From positions 21,726,817-21,790,816 of the forward strand of contig OX246757.1 of the NCBI GenBank assembly GCA_945910035.1: 64,000 nucleotides of DNA. The letters are read 5' to 3'. Under the pieces are notes generated by a model, which was not told the origin of the DNA, ran no database searches, and saw only the letters and a list, made by a program, of their open reading frames with translations. The position numbers were made by a program, and so were the translations under genes. Of this stretch, positions 49,701-62,373 are shown piece by piece; the stretch's first letter is position 1; every line of letters begins with the position of its first letter. Source of the DNA: Brachypalpus laphriformis. Its lineage: Eukaryota > Arthropoda > Insecta > Diptera > Syrphidae.

Positions 49701-50738
49701 CCGGCATCGCCAGATATCGAATTTTCCGACCAATCACCGATCTGTGTAATTTTTACGTCATTAGAAGCGCACATGTGTGCAGATTTCAAAACTGTAACTG
49801 GATTTCCTATGCGGTGCACAATTTTCGAGGAAATCATATTTTTATGGCTTAGTTTGGATTGGCGGAAACAGCCATGCCAGCATCGCTAGATATCGAATTT
49901 TCCGACCAATCACCGATCTGTGTAATTTTTACGTCATTAGAAGCGCACATGTGAGCAGATTTTAAATCTGTAACTGGATTTCCTATGCGGTGCATAGTTT
50001 TCGAGGAAATCATATTTTTGTGGCTTAGCTTGGATTGGCGGAAACAGCCATGCCGGCATCGCCAGATATCGAATTTTCCGACCAATCACCGATCTGTGTA
50101 ATTTTTACGTCATTAGAAGCGCACATGTGTGCAGATTTCAAATCTGTAACTGGATTTCCTATGCGGTGCATAGGTTTCGAGGAAATCATATTTTTGTGGC
50201 TTAGCTTGGATTGGCGCAAACAGCCATGCCGGCATCGCCAGATATCGAATTTTCCGACCAATCACCTATCTGTGTAATTTTTACGTCATTAGAAGCGCAC
50301 ATGTGTGCAGATTTCAAATCTGTAACTGGATTTCCTATGCGGTGCACAGTTTTCGAGGAAATCATATTTTTCTGGCTTAGCTTGGATTGGCGGAAACAGC
50401 CATGCCGGCATCGCCAGATATCGAATTGTCCGACCAATCACCGATCTGTGTAATTTTTACGTCATTAGAAGCGCACATGTGTGCAGATTTCAAATCTGTA
50501 ACTGGATTTCCTATGCGGTGCATAGTTTTCGAGGAAATCATATTTTTGTGGCTTAGCTTGGATTGGCGGAAACAGCCATGCCGGCATCGCCAGATATCGA
50601 ATTTTCCGCTCAATCACCGATCTGTGTAATTTTTACGTCATTAGAAGCGCACATGTGTGCAGATTTCAAATCTGTAACTGGATTTCCTATGCGGTGCATA
50701 GGTTTCGAGGAAATCATATTTTTGTGGCTTAGCTTGGA
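46784..50738 (+). repeat. HOR copy extended to 3955 bp (23 units)
   Basis: Twenty 176-bp and three 145-bp units. It includes an alternation of GAACAATC and GCCGACATCG units (47840-48543, 352-bp period), two divergent CATAAG units (47488, 48544), and a third short unit at 48720. Confidence 0.85.
48720..49506 (+). repeat. Isolated 145-bp unit plus two dimers
   Basis: The short unit at 48720 follows a divergent unit and starts TAGGCGG with GCCATGTCGG. It is followed by two normal dimers (short units at 49041 and 49362). Its 3' part is the left boundary of the 7765-bp-offset duplication. Confidence 0.9.
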
Positions 50739-53700
50739 TTGGCGCAAACAGCCATGCCGGCATCGCCAGATATCGAATTTTCCGACCAATCACCGATCTG
50801 TGTAATTTTTACGTCATTAGAAGCGCACATGTGTGCAGATTTCAAATCTGTAACTGGATTTCCTATGCGGTGCATAGGTTTCGAGGAAATCATATTTTTG
50901 TGGCTTAGCTTGGATTGGCGGAAACAGCCATGCCGGCATCGCCAGATATCGAATTGTCCGACCAATCACCGATCTGTGTAATTTTTACGTCATTAGAAGC
51001 GCACATATGTGCAGATTTCAAATCTGTAACTGGATTTCCTATGCGGTGCACAGATTTCGAGGAAACCATATTTTTATGGCTTAGTTTGGATTGGCGGAAA
51101 CAGCCATGCCGGCATCGCCAGATATCGAATTTTCCGATCAATCACCGATCTGTGTAATTTTTACGTCATTAGAAGCGCACATGTGTGCAGATTTCAAATC
51201 TGTAACTGGATTTCCTATGCGGTGCATAGTTTTCGAGGAAATCATATTTTTGTGGCTTAGCTTGGATTGGCGGAAACAGCCATGCCGGCATCGCCAGATA
51301 TCGAATTTTCCGACCAATCACCGATCTGTGTAATTTTTACGTCATTAGAAGCGCACATGTGTGCAGATTTCAAATCTGTAACTGGATTTCCTATGCGGTG
51401 CATAGGTTTCGAGGAAATCATATTTTTGTGGCTTAGCTTGGATTGGCGCAAACAGCCATGCCGGCATCGCCAGATATCGAATTTTCCGACCAATCACCGA
51501 TCTGTGTAATTTTTACGTCATAAGAAGCGCACATGTGTGCAGATTTCTAATCTGTAACTGGACTTCCTATGCGGTGCACAGTTTTCGAGGAAATCATATT
51601 TTCATGACTTAGCCTGGATAGGCGGAAACAGCCATGCCGGCATCGCCAGAAATCGAATTTTCAGACCAATCACCGATCTGTGTAATTTTTACGTCATTAG
51701 AAGCGCACATGTGTGCAGATTTCAAAACTGTAACAAGATTTCCTATGCGGTGCACAGTTTTCGAGAAAATCATATTTTTCTGGCTTAGCTTGGATTGGCG
51801 GAAACAGCCATGCCGGCATCGCCAGATATCGAATTTTCCGAACAATCACCGATCTGTGTAATTTTTACGTCATTAGAAGCGCACATGTGTGCAGATTTCA
51901 AATCTGTAACTGGATTTCCTATGCGGTGCACAGTTTTCGAGAAAATCATATTTTTCTGGCTTAGCTTGGATTGGCGGAAACAGCCATGCCGACATCGCCA
52001 GATATCGAATTTTCCGACCAATCACCGATCTGTGTAATTTTTACGTCATTAGAAGCGCACGTGTGTGCAGATTTCAAATCTGTAACTGGATTTCCTATGC
52101 GGTGCGTGGTTTTCGAGGAAATCATATTTTTGTGGCTTAGCTTGGATTGGCGGAAACAGCCATGCCGGCATCGCCAGATATCGAATTTTCCGACCAATCA
52201 CCGATCTGTGTAATTTTTACGTTATTAGAAGCGCACATGTGTGCAGATTTCAAATCTGTAACTGGATTTATTATGCGGTGCATAGTTTTCGAGGAAATAA
52301 TATTTTTGTGGCTTAGCTTGGATTGGCTGAAACAGCCATGCCGGCATCGCCAGATATCGAATTTTCCGACCAATCACCGATCTGTGTAACTTTTACGTCA
52401 TTAGAAGCGCACATGTGTGCAGATTTCAAATCTGTAACTGGATTTATTATGCGGTGCATAGTTTTCGAGGAAATAATATTTTTCTGGCTTAGCTTGGATT
52501 GGCGGAAACAGCCATGCCGGCATCGCCAGATATCGAATTTTCCGACCAATCACCGATCTGTGTAATTTTTACGTCATTAGAAGCGCACATGTGTACAGAT
52601 TTCAAATCTGTAACTGGATTTCCTATGCGGTGTACAGTTTTCAAGAAAATCATATTTTTCTGGCTTAGCTTGGATTGGCGGAAACAGCCATGCCGGCATC
52701 GCCAGATATCGAATTTTCCGACCAATCACCGATCTGTGTGCAGATTTCAAATCTGTAACTGGATTTATTATGCGGTGCATAGTTTTCGAGGAAATCATAT
52801 TTTTCTGGCTTAGCTTGGATTGGCGGAAACAGCCATGCCGGCATCGCCAGATATCGAATTTTCCGACCAATCACCGATCTGTGTAATTTTTACGTCATTA
52901 GAAGCGCACATGTGTGCAGATTTCAAATCTGTAACTGGATTTCCTATGCGGTGTACAGTTTTCGAGAAAATCATATTTTTCTGGCTTAGCTTGGATTGGC
53001 GGAAACAGCCATGCCGGCATCGCCAGATATCGAATTTTCCGACCAATCACCGATCTGTGTGCAGATTTCAAATCTGTAACTGGATTTATTATGCGGTGCA
53101 TAGTTTTCGAGGAAATCATATTTTTCTGGCTTAGCTTGGATTGGCGGAAACAGCCATGCCGGCATCGCCAGATATCGAATTTTCCGACCAATCACCGATC
53201 TGTGTAATTTTTACGTCATTAGAAGCGCACATGTGTGCAGATTTCAAATCTGTAACTGGATTTCCTATGCGGTGCATAGTTTTCGAGGAAATCATATTTT
53301 TGTGGCTTAGCTTGGATTGGCGCAAACAGCCATGCCGGCATCGCCAGATATCGAATTTTCCGACCAATCACCGATCTGTGTAATTTTTACGTCATTAGAA
53401 GCGCACATGTGTGCAGATTTCAAAACTGTAACTGGATTTCCTATGCGGTGCACAATTTTCGAGGAAATCATATTTTTATGGCTTAGTTTGGATTGGCGGA
53501 AACAGCCATGCCAGCATCGCTAGATATCGAATTTTCCGACCAATCACCGATCTGTGTAATTTTTACGTCATTAGAAGCGCACATGTGAGCAGATTTTAAA
53601 TCTGTAACTGGATTTCCTATGCGGTGCATAGTTTTCGAGGAAATCATATTTTTGTGGCTTAGCTTGGATTGGCGGAAACAGCCATGCCGGCATCGCCAGA

Positions 53701-54548
53701 TATCGAATTTTCCGCTCAATCACCGATCTGTGTAATTTTTACGTCATTAGAAGCGCACATGTGTGCAGATTTCAAATCTGTAACTGGATTTCCTATGCGG
53801 TGCATAGGTTTCGAGGAAATCATATTTTTGTGGCTTAGCTTGGATTGGCGCAAACAGCCATGCCGGCATCGCCAGATATCGAATTTTCCGACCAATCACC
53901 GATCTGTGTAATTTTTACGTCATTAGAAGCGCACATGTGTGCAGATTTCAAATCTGTAACTGGATTTCCTATGCGGTGCATAGGTTTCGAGGAAATCATA
54001 TTTTTGTGGCTTAGCTTGGATTGGCGCAAACAGCCATGCCGGCATCGCCAGATATCGAATTTTCCGACCAATCACCGATCTGTGTAATTTTTACGTCATT
54101 AGAAGCGCACATGTGTGCAGATTTCAAATCTGTAACTGGATTTCCTATGCGGTGCACAGTTTTCGAGGAAATCATATTTTTCTGGCTTAGCTTGGATTGG
54201 CGGAAACAGCCATGCCGGCATCGCCAGATATCGAATTGTCCGACCAATCACCGATCTGTGTAATTTTTACGTCATTAGAAGCGCACATGTGTGCAGATTT
54301 CAAATCTGTAACTGGATTTCCTATGCGGTGCATAGTTTTCGAGGAAATCATATTTTTGTGGCTTAGCTTGGATTGGCGGAAACAGCCATGCCGGCATCGC
54401 CAGATATCGAATTTTCCGCTCAATCACCGATCTGTGTAATTTTTACGTCATTAGAAGCGCACATGTGTGCAGATTTCAAATCTGTAACTGGATTTCCTAT
54501 GCGGTGCATAGGTTTCGAGGAAATCATATTTTTGTGGCTTAGCTTGGA
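50739..54548 (+). repeat. HOR copy extended to 3810 bp (22 units)
   Basis: Same composition as 42974-46783 at an offset of 7765 bp, with dimers at 52499-53140. Confidence 0.85.
52499..53140 (+). repeat. Two 321-bp dimers
   Basis: Short units at 52675 and 52996. Shares the TTTTCAAG change with 44734-45375. Confidence 0.95.
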
Positions 54549-54724
54549 TTGGCGCAAACAGCCATGCCGGCATCGCCAGATATCGAATTTTCCGACCAAT
54601 CACCGATCTGTGTAATTTTTACGTCATTAGAAGCGCACATATGTGCAGATTTCAAATCTGTAACTGGATTTCCTATGCGGTGCACAGATTTCGAGGAAAC
54701 CATATTTTTATGGCTTAGTTTGGA
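54549..54724 (+). repeat. Chimeric unit from loss of one unit
   Basis: The head matches HOR position 1 (CGCAAACAG, GAATTTTCC) and the middle and tail match position 2 (CACATATG, CACAGATTTCGAGGAAACC). Compared with 46784-47135 one full unit is missing, and the fusion is exactly 176 bp. Confidence 0.85.
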
Positions 54725-56484
54725 TTGGCGGAAACAGCCATGCCGGCATCGCCAGATATCGAATTTTCCGATCAATCACCGATCTGTGTAATTTTTACGC
54801 CATTAGAAGCGCACATGTGTGCAGATTTCAAATCTGTAACTGGATTCCCTATGCGGTGCATAGTTTTCGAGGAAATCATATTTTTGTGGCTTAGCTTGGA
54901 TTGGCGGAAACAGCCATGCCGGCATCGCCAGATATCGAATTTTCCGACCAATCACCGATCTGTGTAATTTTTACGTCATTAGAAGCGCACATGTGTGCAG
55001 ATTTCAAATCTGTAACTGGATTTCCTATGCGGTGCATAGGTTTCGAGGAAATCATATTTTTGTGGCTTAGCTTGGATTGGCGCAAACAGCCATGCCGGCA
55101 TCGCCAGATATCGAATTTTCTGACCAATCACCGATCTGTGTAATTTTTACGTCATAAGAAGCGCACATGTGTGCAGATTTCTAATCTGTAACTGGACTTC
55201 CTATGCGGTGCACAGTTTTCGAGGAAATCATATTTTCATGACTTAGCCTGGATAGGCGGAAACAGCCATGCCGGCATCGCCAGAAATCGAATTTTCAGAC
55301 CAATCACCGATCTGTGTAATTTTTACGTCATTAGAAGCGCACATGTGTGCAGATTTCAAATCTGTAACTGGATTTATTATGCGGTGCATAGTTTTCGAGG
55401 AAATAATATTTTTCTGGCTTAGCTTGGATTGGCGGAAACAGCCATGCCGGCATCGCCAGATATCGAATTTTCCGAACAATCACCGATCTGTGTAATTTTT
55501 ACGTCATTAGAAGCGCACATGTGAGCAGATTTCAAATCTGTAACTGGATTTCCTATGCGGTGCACAGTTTTCGAGAAAATCATATTTTTCTGGCTTAGCT
55601 TGGATTGGCGGAAACAGCCATGCCGAGATCGCCAGATATCGAATTTTCCGACCAATCACCGATCTGTGTAATTTTTACGTCATTAGAAGCGCACGTGTGT
55701 GCAGATTTCAAATCTGTAACTGGATTTATTATGCGGTGCATAGTTTTCGAGGAAATAATATTTTTCTGGCTTAGCTTGGATTGGCGGAAACAGCCATGCC
55801 GGCATCGCCAGATATCGAATTTTCCGAACAATCACCGATCTGTGTAATTTTTACGTCATTAGAAGCGCACATGTGAGCAGATTTCAAATCTGTAACTGGA
55901 TTTCCTATGCGGTGCACAGTTTTCGAGAAAATCATATTTTTCTGGCTTAGCTTGGATTGGCGGAAACAGCCATGCCGACATCGCCAGATATCGAATTTTC
56001 CGACCAATCACCGATCTGTGTAATTTTTACGTCATTAGAAGCGCACGTGTGTGCAGATTTCAAATCTGTAACTGGATTTCCTATGCGGTGCGTGGTTTTC
56101 GAGGAAATCATATTTTTGTGGCTTAGCTTGGATTGGCGGAAACAGCCATGCCGGCATCGCCAGATATCGAATTTTCCGACCAATCACCGATCTGTGTAAT
56201 TTTTACGTCATTAGAAGCGCACATGTGTGCAGATTTCAAATCTGTAACTGGATTTATTATGCGGTGCATAGTTTTCGAGGAAATAATATTTTTGTGGCTT
56301 AGCTTGGATTGGCTGAAACAGCCATGCCGGCATCGCCAGATATCGAATTTTCCGACCAATCACCGATCTGTGTAATTTTTACGTCATTAGAAGCGCACAT
56401 GTGTGCAGATTTCAAATCTGTAACTGGATTTATTATGCGGTGCATAGTTTTCGAGGAAATAATATTTTTCTGGCTTAGCTTGGA

Positions 56485-56805
56485 TTGGCGGAAACAGCCA
56501 TGCCGGCATCGCCAGATATCGAATTTTCCGACCAATCACCGATCTGTGTAATTTTTACGTCATTAGAAGCGCACATGTGTACAGATTTCAAATCTGTAAC
56601 TGGATTTCCTATGCGGTGTACAGTTTTCGAGAAAATCATATTTTTCTGGCTTAGCTTGGATTGGCGGAAACAGCCATGCCGGCATCGCCAGATATCGAAT
56701 TTTCCGACCAATCACCGATCTGTGTGCAGATTTCAAATCTGTAACTGGATTTATTATGCGGTGCATAGTTTTCGAGGAAATAATATTTTTCTGGCTTAGC
56801 TTGGA
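56485..56805 (+). repeat. Single 321-bp dimer
   Basis: Short unit at 56661. The following unit at 56806 carries GAATTTACC, linking it to the 3' HOR family. Confidence 0.95.
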
Positions 56806-56981
56806 TTGGCGGAAACAGCCATGCCGGCATCGCCAGATATCGAATTTACCGACCAATCACCGATCTGTGTAATTTTTACGTCATTAGAAGCGCACATGTG
56901 TGCAGATTTCAAATCTGTAACTGGATTTCCTATGCGGTGCATAGTTTTCGAGGAAATCATATTTTTGTGGCTTAGCTTGGA

Positions 56982-58389
56982 TTGGCGGAAACAGCCATGC
57001 CGGCATCGCCAGATATCGAATTTTCCGACCAATCACCGATCTGTGTAATTTTTACGTCATTAGAAGCGCACATGTGTGCAGATTTCAAATCTGTAACTGG
57101 ATTTCCTATGCGGTGCATAGGTTTCGAGGAAATCATATTTTTGTGGCTTAGCTTGGATTGGCGCAAACAGCCATGCCGGCATCGCCAGATATCGAATTTT
57201 CTGACCAATCACCGATCTGTGTAATTTTTACGTCATAAGAAGCGCACATGTGTGCAGATTTCTAATCTGTAACTGGACTTCCTATGCGGTGCACAGTTTT
57301 CGAGGAAATCATATTTTCATGACTTAGCCTGGATAGGCGGAAACAGCCATGCCGGCATCGCCAGAAATCGAATTTTCAGACCAATCACCGATCTGTGTAA
57401 TTTTTACGTCATTAGAAGCGCACATGTGTGCAGATTTCAAATCTGTAACTGGATTTATTATGCGGTGCATAGTTTTCGAGGAAATAATATTTTTCTGGCT
57501 TAGCTTGGATTGGCGGAAACAGCCATGCCGGCATCGCCAGATATCGAATTTTCCGAACAATCACCGATCTGTGTAATTTTTACGTCATTAGAAGCGCACA
57601 CGTGAGCAGATTTCAAATCTGTAACTGGATTTCCTATGCGGTGCACAGTTTTCGAGAAAATCATATTTTTCTGGCTTAGCTTGGATTGGCGGAAACAGCC
57701 ATGCCGACATCGCCAGATATCGAATTTTCCGACCAATCACCGATCTGTGTAATTTTTACGTCATTAGAAGCGCACGTGTGTGCAGATTTCAAATCTGTAA
57801 CTGGATTTCCTATGCGGTGCGTGGTTTTCGAGGAAATCATATTTTTGTGGCTTAGCTTGGATTGGCGGAAACAGCCATGCCGGCATCGCCAGATATCGAA
57901 TTTTCCGACCAATCACCGATCTGTGTAATTTTTACGTCATTAGAAGCGCACACGTGAGCAGATTTCAAATCTGTAACTGGATTTCCTATGCGGTGCACAG
58001 TTTTCGAGAAAATCATATTTTTCTGGCTTAGCTTGGATTGGCGGAAACAGCCATGCCGACATCGCCAGATATCGAATTTTCCGACCAATCACCGATCTGT
58101 GTAATTTTTACGTCATTAGAAGCGCACGTGTGTGCAGATTTCAAATCTGTAACTGGATTTCCTATGCGGTGCGTGGTTTTCGAGGAAATCATATTTTTGT
58201 GGCTTAGCTTGGATTGGCGGAAACAGCCATGCCGGCATCGCCAGATATCGAATTTTCCGACCAATCACCGATCTGTGTAATTTTTACGTCATTAGAAGCG
58301 CACATGTGTGCAGATTTCAAATCTGTAACTGGATTTATTATGCGGTGCATAGTTTTCGAGGAAATAATATTTTTGTGGCTTAGCTTGGA
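56982..58389 (+). repeat. 3' HOR, short 1408-bp copy (8 units)
   Basis: Eight 176-bp units with no short units: GCATAGG unit, CATAAG unit, AGAAATCG unit, GAACAATC unit, then GCCGACATCG and CACACGTGAG units in 352-bp alternation. It equals the first part of the 2400-bp copies and lacks their last six units (992 bp). Confidence 0.85.
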
Positions 58390-59973
58390 TTGGCTGAAAC
58401 AGCCATGCCGGCATCGCCAGATATCGAATTTTCCGACCAATCACCGATCTGTGTAATTTTTACGTCATTAGAAGCGCACATGTGTGCAGATTTCAAATCT
58501 GTAACTGGATTTCCTATGCGGTGCATAGGTTTCGAGGAAATCATATTTTTGTGGCTTAGCTTGGATTGGCGCAAACAGCCATGCCGGCATCGCCAGATAT
58601 CGAATTTTCTGACCAATCACCGATCTGTGTAATTTTTACGTCATAAGAAGCGCACATGTGTGCAGATTTCTAATCTGTAACTGGACTTCCTATGCGGTGC
58701 ACAGTTTTCGAGGAAATCATATTTTCATGACTTAGCCTGGATAGGCGGAAACAGCCATGCCGGCATCGCCAGAAATCGAATTTTCAGACCAATCACCGAT
58801 CTGTGTAATTTTTACGTCATTAGAAGCGCACATGTGTGCAGATTTCAAATCTGTAACTGGATTTATTATGCGGTGCATAGTTTTCGAGGAAATAATATTT
58901 TTCTGGCTTAGCTTGGATTGGCGGAAACAGCCATGCCGGCATCGCCAGATATCGAATTTTCCGAACAATCACCGATCTGTGTAATTTTTACGTCATTAGA
59001 AGCGCACACGTGAGCAGATTTCAAATCTGTAACTGGATTTCCTATGCGGTGCACAGTTTTCGAGAAAATCATATTTTTCTGGCTTAGCTTGGATTGGCGG
59101 AAACAGCCATGCCGACATCGCCAGATATCGAATTTTCCGACCAATCACCGATCTGTGTAATTTTTACGTCATTAGAAGCGCACGTGTGTGCAGATTTCAA
59201 ATCTGTAACTGGATTTCCTATGCGGTGCGTGGTTTTCGAGGAAATCATATTTTTGTGGCTTAGCTTGGATTGGCGGAAACAGCCATGCCGGCATCGCCAG
59301 ATATCGAATTTTCCGACCAATCACCGATCTGTGTAATTTTTACGTCATTAGAAGCGCACACGTGAGCAGATTTCAAATCTGTAACTGGATTTCCTATGCG
59401 GTGCACAGTTTTCGAGAAAATCATATTTTTCTGGCTTAGTTTGGATTGGCGGAAACAGCCATGCCGACATCGCCAGATATCGAATTTTCCGACCAATCAC
59501 CGATCTGTGTAATTTTTACGTCATTAGAAGCGCACGTGTGTGCAGATTTCAAATCTGTAACTGGATTTCCTATGCGGTGCGTGGTTTTCGAGGAAATCAT
59601 ATTTTTGTGGCTTAGCTTGGATTGGCGGAAACAGCCATGCCGGCATCGCCAGATATCGAATTTTCCGACCAATCACCGATCTGTGTAATTTTTACGTCAT
59701 TAGAAGCGCACATGTGTGCAGATTTCAAATCTGTAACTGGATTTATTATGCGGTGCATAGTTTTCGAGGAAATAATATTTTTGTGGCTTAGCTTGGATTG
59801 GCTGAAACAGCCATGCCGGCATCGCCAGATATCGAATTTTCCGACCAATCACCGATCTGTGTAATTTTTACGTCATTAGAAGCGCACATGTGTGCAGATT
59901 TCAAATCTGTAACTGGATTTATTATGCGGTGCATAGTTTTCGAGGAAATAATATTTTTCTGGCTTAGCTTGGA

Positions 59974-60613
59974 TTGGCGGAAACAGCCATGCCGGCATCG
60001 CCAGATATCGAATTTTCCGACCAATCACCGATCTGTGTAATTTTTACGTCATTAGAAGCGCACATGTGTACAGATTTCAAATCTGTAACTGGATTTCCTA
60101 TGCGGTGTACAGTTTTCGAGAAAATCATATTTTTCTGGCTTAGCTTGGATTGGCGGAAACAGCCATGCCGGCATCGCCAGATATCGAATTTTCCGACCAA
60201 TCAAATCTGTGTGCAGATTTCAAATCTGTAACTGGATTTATTATGCGGTGCATAGTTTTCGAGGAAATAATATTTTTCTGGCTTAGCTTGGATTGGCGGA
60301 AACAGCCATGCCGGCATCGCCAGATATCGAATTTACCGACCAATCACCGATCTGTGTAATTTTTACGTCATTAGAAGCGCACATGTGTGCAGATTTCAAA
60401 TCTGTAACTGGATTTCCTATGCGGTGCATAGGTTTCGAGGAAATCATATTTTTGTGGCTTAGCTTGGATTGGCGGAAACAGCCATGCCGGCATCGCCAGA
60501 TATCGAATTTTCCGACCAATCACCGATCTGTGTGCAGATTTCAAATCTGTAACTGGATTTATTATGCGGTGCATAGTTTTCGAGGAAATAATATTTTTCT
60601 GGCTTAGCTTGGA
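59974..60613 (+). repeat. Modified dimer pair (176, 143, 176, 145)
   Basis: Equivalent to the dimer pairs of the 21-unit HOR, but the first short unit is the 143-bp form and the second full unit carries GAATTTACC and GCATAGG. Confidence 0.93.
60150..60292 (+). repeat. 143-bp unit, first copy
   Basis: A 145-bp unit in which AATCACCGATCTG reads AATCAAATCTG, a net loss of 2 bp. The altered stretch TCAAATCTGT is identical to the right arm of the dyad further along the unit, which suggests templated repair or an out-of-register exchange and not a simple slip. Confidence 0.93.
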
Positions 60614-62373
60614 TTGGCGGAAACAGCCATGCCGGCATCGCCAGATATCGAATTTACCGACCAATCACCGATCTGTGTAATTTTTACGTCATTAGAAGCG
60701 CACATGTGTGCAGATTTCAAATCTGTAACTGGATTTCCTATGCGGTGCATAGTTTTCGAGGAAATCATATTTTTGTGGCTTAGCTTGGATTGGCGGAAAC
60801 AGCCATGCCGGCATCGCCAGATATCGAATTTTCCGACCAATCACCGATCTGTGTAATTTTTACGTCATTAGAAGCGCACATGTGTGCAGATTTCAAATCT
60901 GTAACTGGATTTCCTATGCGGTGCATAGGTTTCGAGGAAATCATATTTTTGTGGCTTAGCTTGGATTGGCGCAAACAGCCATGCCGGCATCGCCAGATAT
61001 CGAATTTTCTGACCAATCACCGATCTGTGTAATTTTTACGTCATAAGAAGCGCACATGTGTGCAGATTTCTAATCTGTAACTGGACTTCCTATGCGGTGC
61101 ACAGTTTTCGAGGAAATCATATTTTCATGACTTAGCCTGGATAGGCGGAAACAGCCATGCCGGCATCGCCAGAAATCGAATTTTCAGACCAATCACCGAT
61201 CTGTGTAATTTTTACGTCATTAGAAGCGCACATGTGTGCAGATTTCAAATCTGTAACTGGATTTATTATGCGGTGCATAGTTTTCGAGGAAATAATATTT
61301 TTCTGGCTTAGCTTGGATTGGCGGAAACAGCCATGCCGGCATCGCCAGATATCGAATTTTCCGAACAATCACCGATCTGTGTAATTTTTACGTCATTAGA
61401 AGCGCACACGTGAGCAGATTTCAAATCTGTAACTGGATTTCCTATGCGGTGCACAGTTTTCGAGAAAATCATATTTTTCTGGCTTAGCTTGGATTGGCGG
61501 AAACAGCCATGCCGACATCGCCAGATATCGAATTTTCCGACCAATCACCGATCTGTGTAATTTTTACGTCATTAGAAGCGCACGTGTGTGCAGATTTCAA
61601 ATCTGTAACTGGATTTCCTATGCGGTGCGTGGTTTTCGAGGAAATCATATTTTTGTGGCTTAGCTTGGATTGGCGGAAACAGCCATGCCGGCATCGCCAG
61701 ATATCGAATTTTCCGACCAATCACCGATCTGTGTAATTTTTACGTCATTAGAAGCGCACACGTGAGCAGATTTCAAATCTGTAACTGGATTTCCTATGCG
61801 GTGCACAGTTTTCGAGAAAATCATATTTTTCTGGCTTAGCTTGGATTGGCGGAAACAGCCATGCCGACATCGCCAGATATCGAATTTTCCGACCAATCAC
61901 CGATCTGTGTAATTTTTACGTCATTAGAAGCGCACGTGTGTGCAGATTTCAAATCTGTAACTGGATTTCCTATGCGGTGCGTGGTTTTCGAGGAAATCAT
62001 ATTTTTGTGGCTTAGCTTGGATTGGCGGAAACAGCCATGCCGGCATCGCCAGATATCGAATTTTCCGACCAATCACCGATCTGTGTAATTTTTACGTCAT
62101 TAGAAGCGCACATGTGTGCAGATTTCAAATCTGTAACTGGATTTATTATGCGGTGCATAGTTTTCGAGGAAATAATATTTTTGTGGCTTAGCTTGGATTG
62201 GCTGAAACAGCCATGCCGGCATCGCCAGATATCGAATTTTCCGACCAATCACCGATCTGTGTAATTTTTACGTCATTAGAAGCGCACATGTGTGCAGATT
62301 TCAAATCTGTAACTGGATTTATTATGCGGTGCATAGTTTTCGAGGAAATAATATTTTTCTGGCTTAGCTTGGA

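Larger units (their letters stand above)
48781..54640 (+). repeat. Macro-duplication at 7765-bp offset, second copy
   Basis: Second copy of 41016-46875. To the right of about 54640 similarity continues to about 56040 at an offset of 7589 bp, one 176-bp unit less. Confidence 0.85.
54549..56981 (+). repeat. Transition block, last HOR copy of the 21-unit type
   Basis: Begins with the chimera at 54549, runs through positions 3-6, two alternations of GAACAATC and GCCGACATCG-like units (55429-56132), positions 9-11, one dimer at 56485-56805, and a GAATTTACC unit at 56806. Positions 13-14 and 16-21 are missing. Confidence 0.75.
58390..60789 (+). repeat. 3' HOR copy, 2400 bp (14 units)
   Basis: Twelve 176-bp units, one 143-bp unit (60150) and one 145-bp unit (60469). 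From about 58396 it aligns with the next copy without gaps. Row-by-row reading found one difference, TTAGTTTGG at 59440 against TTAGCTTGG at 61840. Confidence 0.93.
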
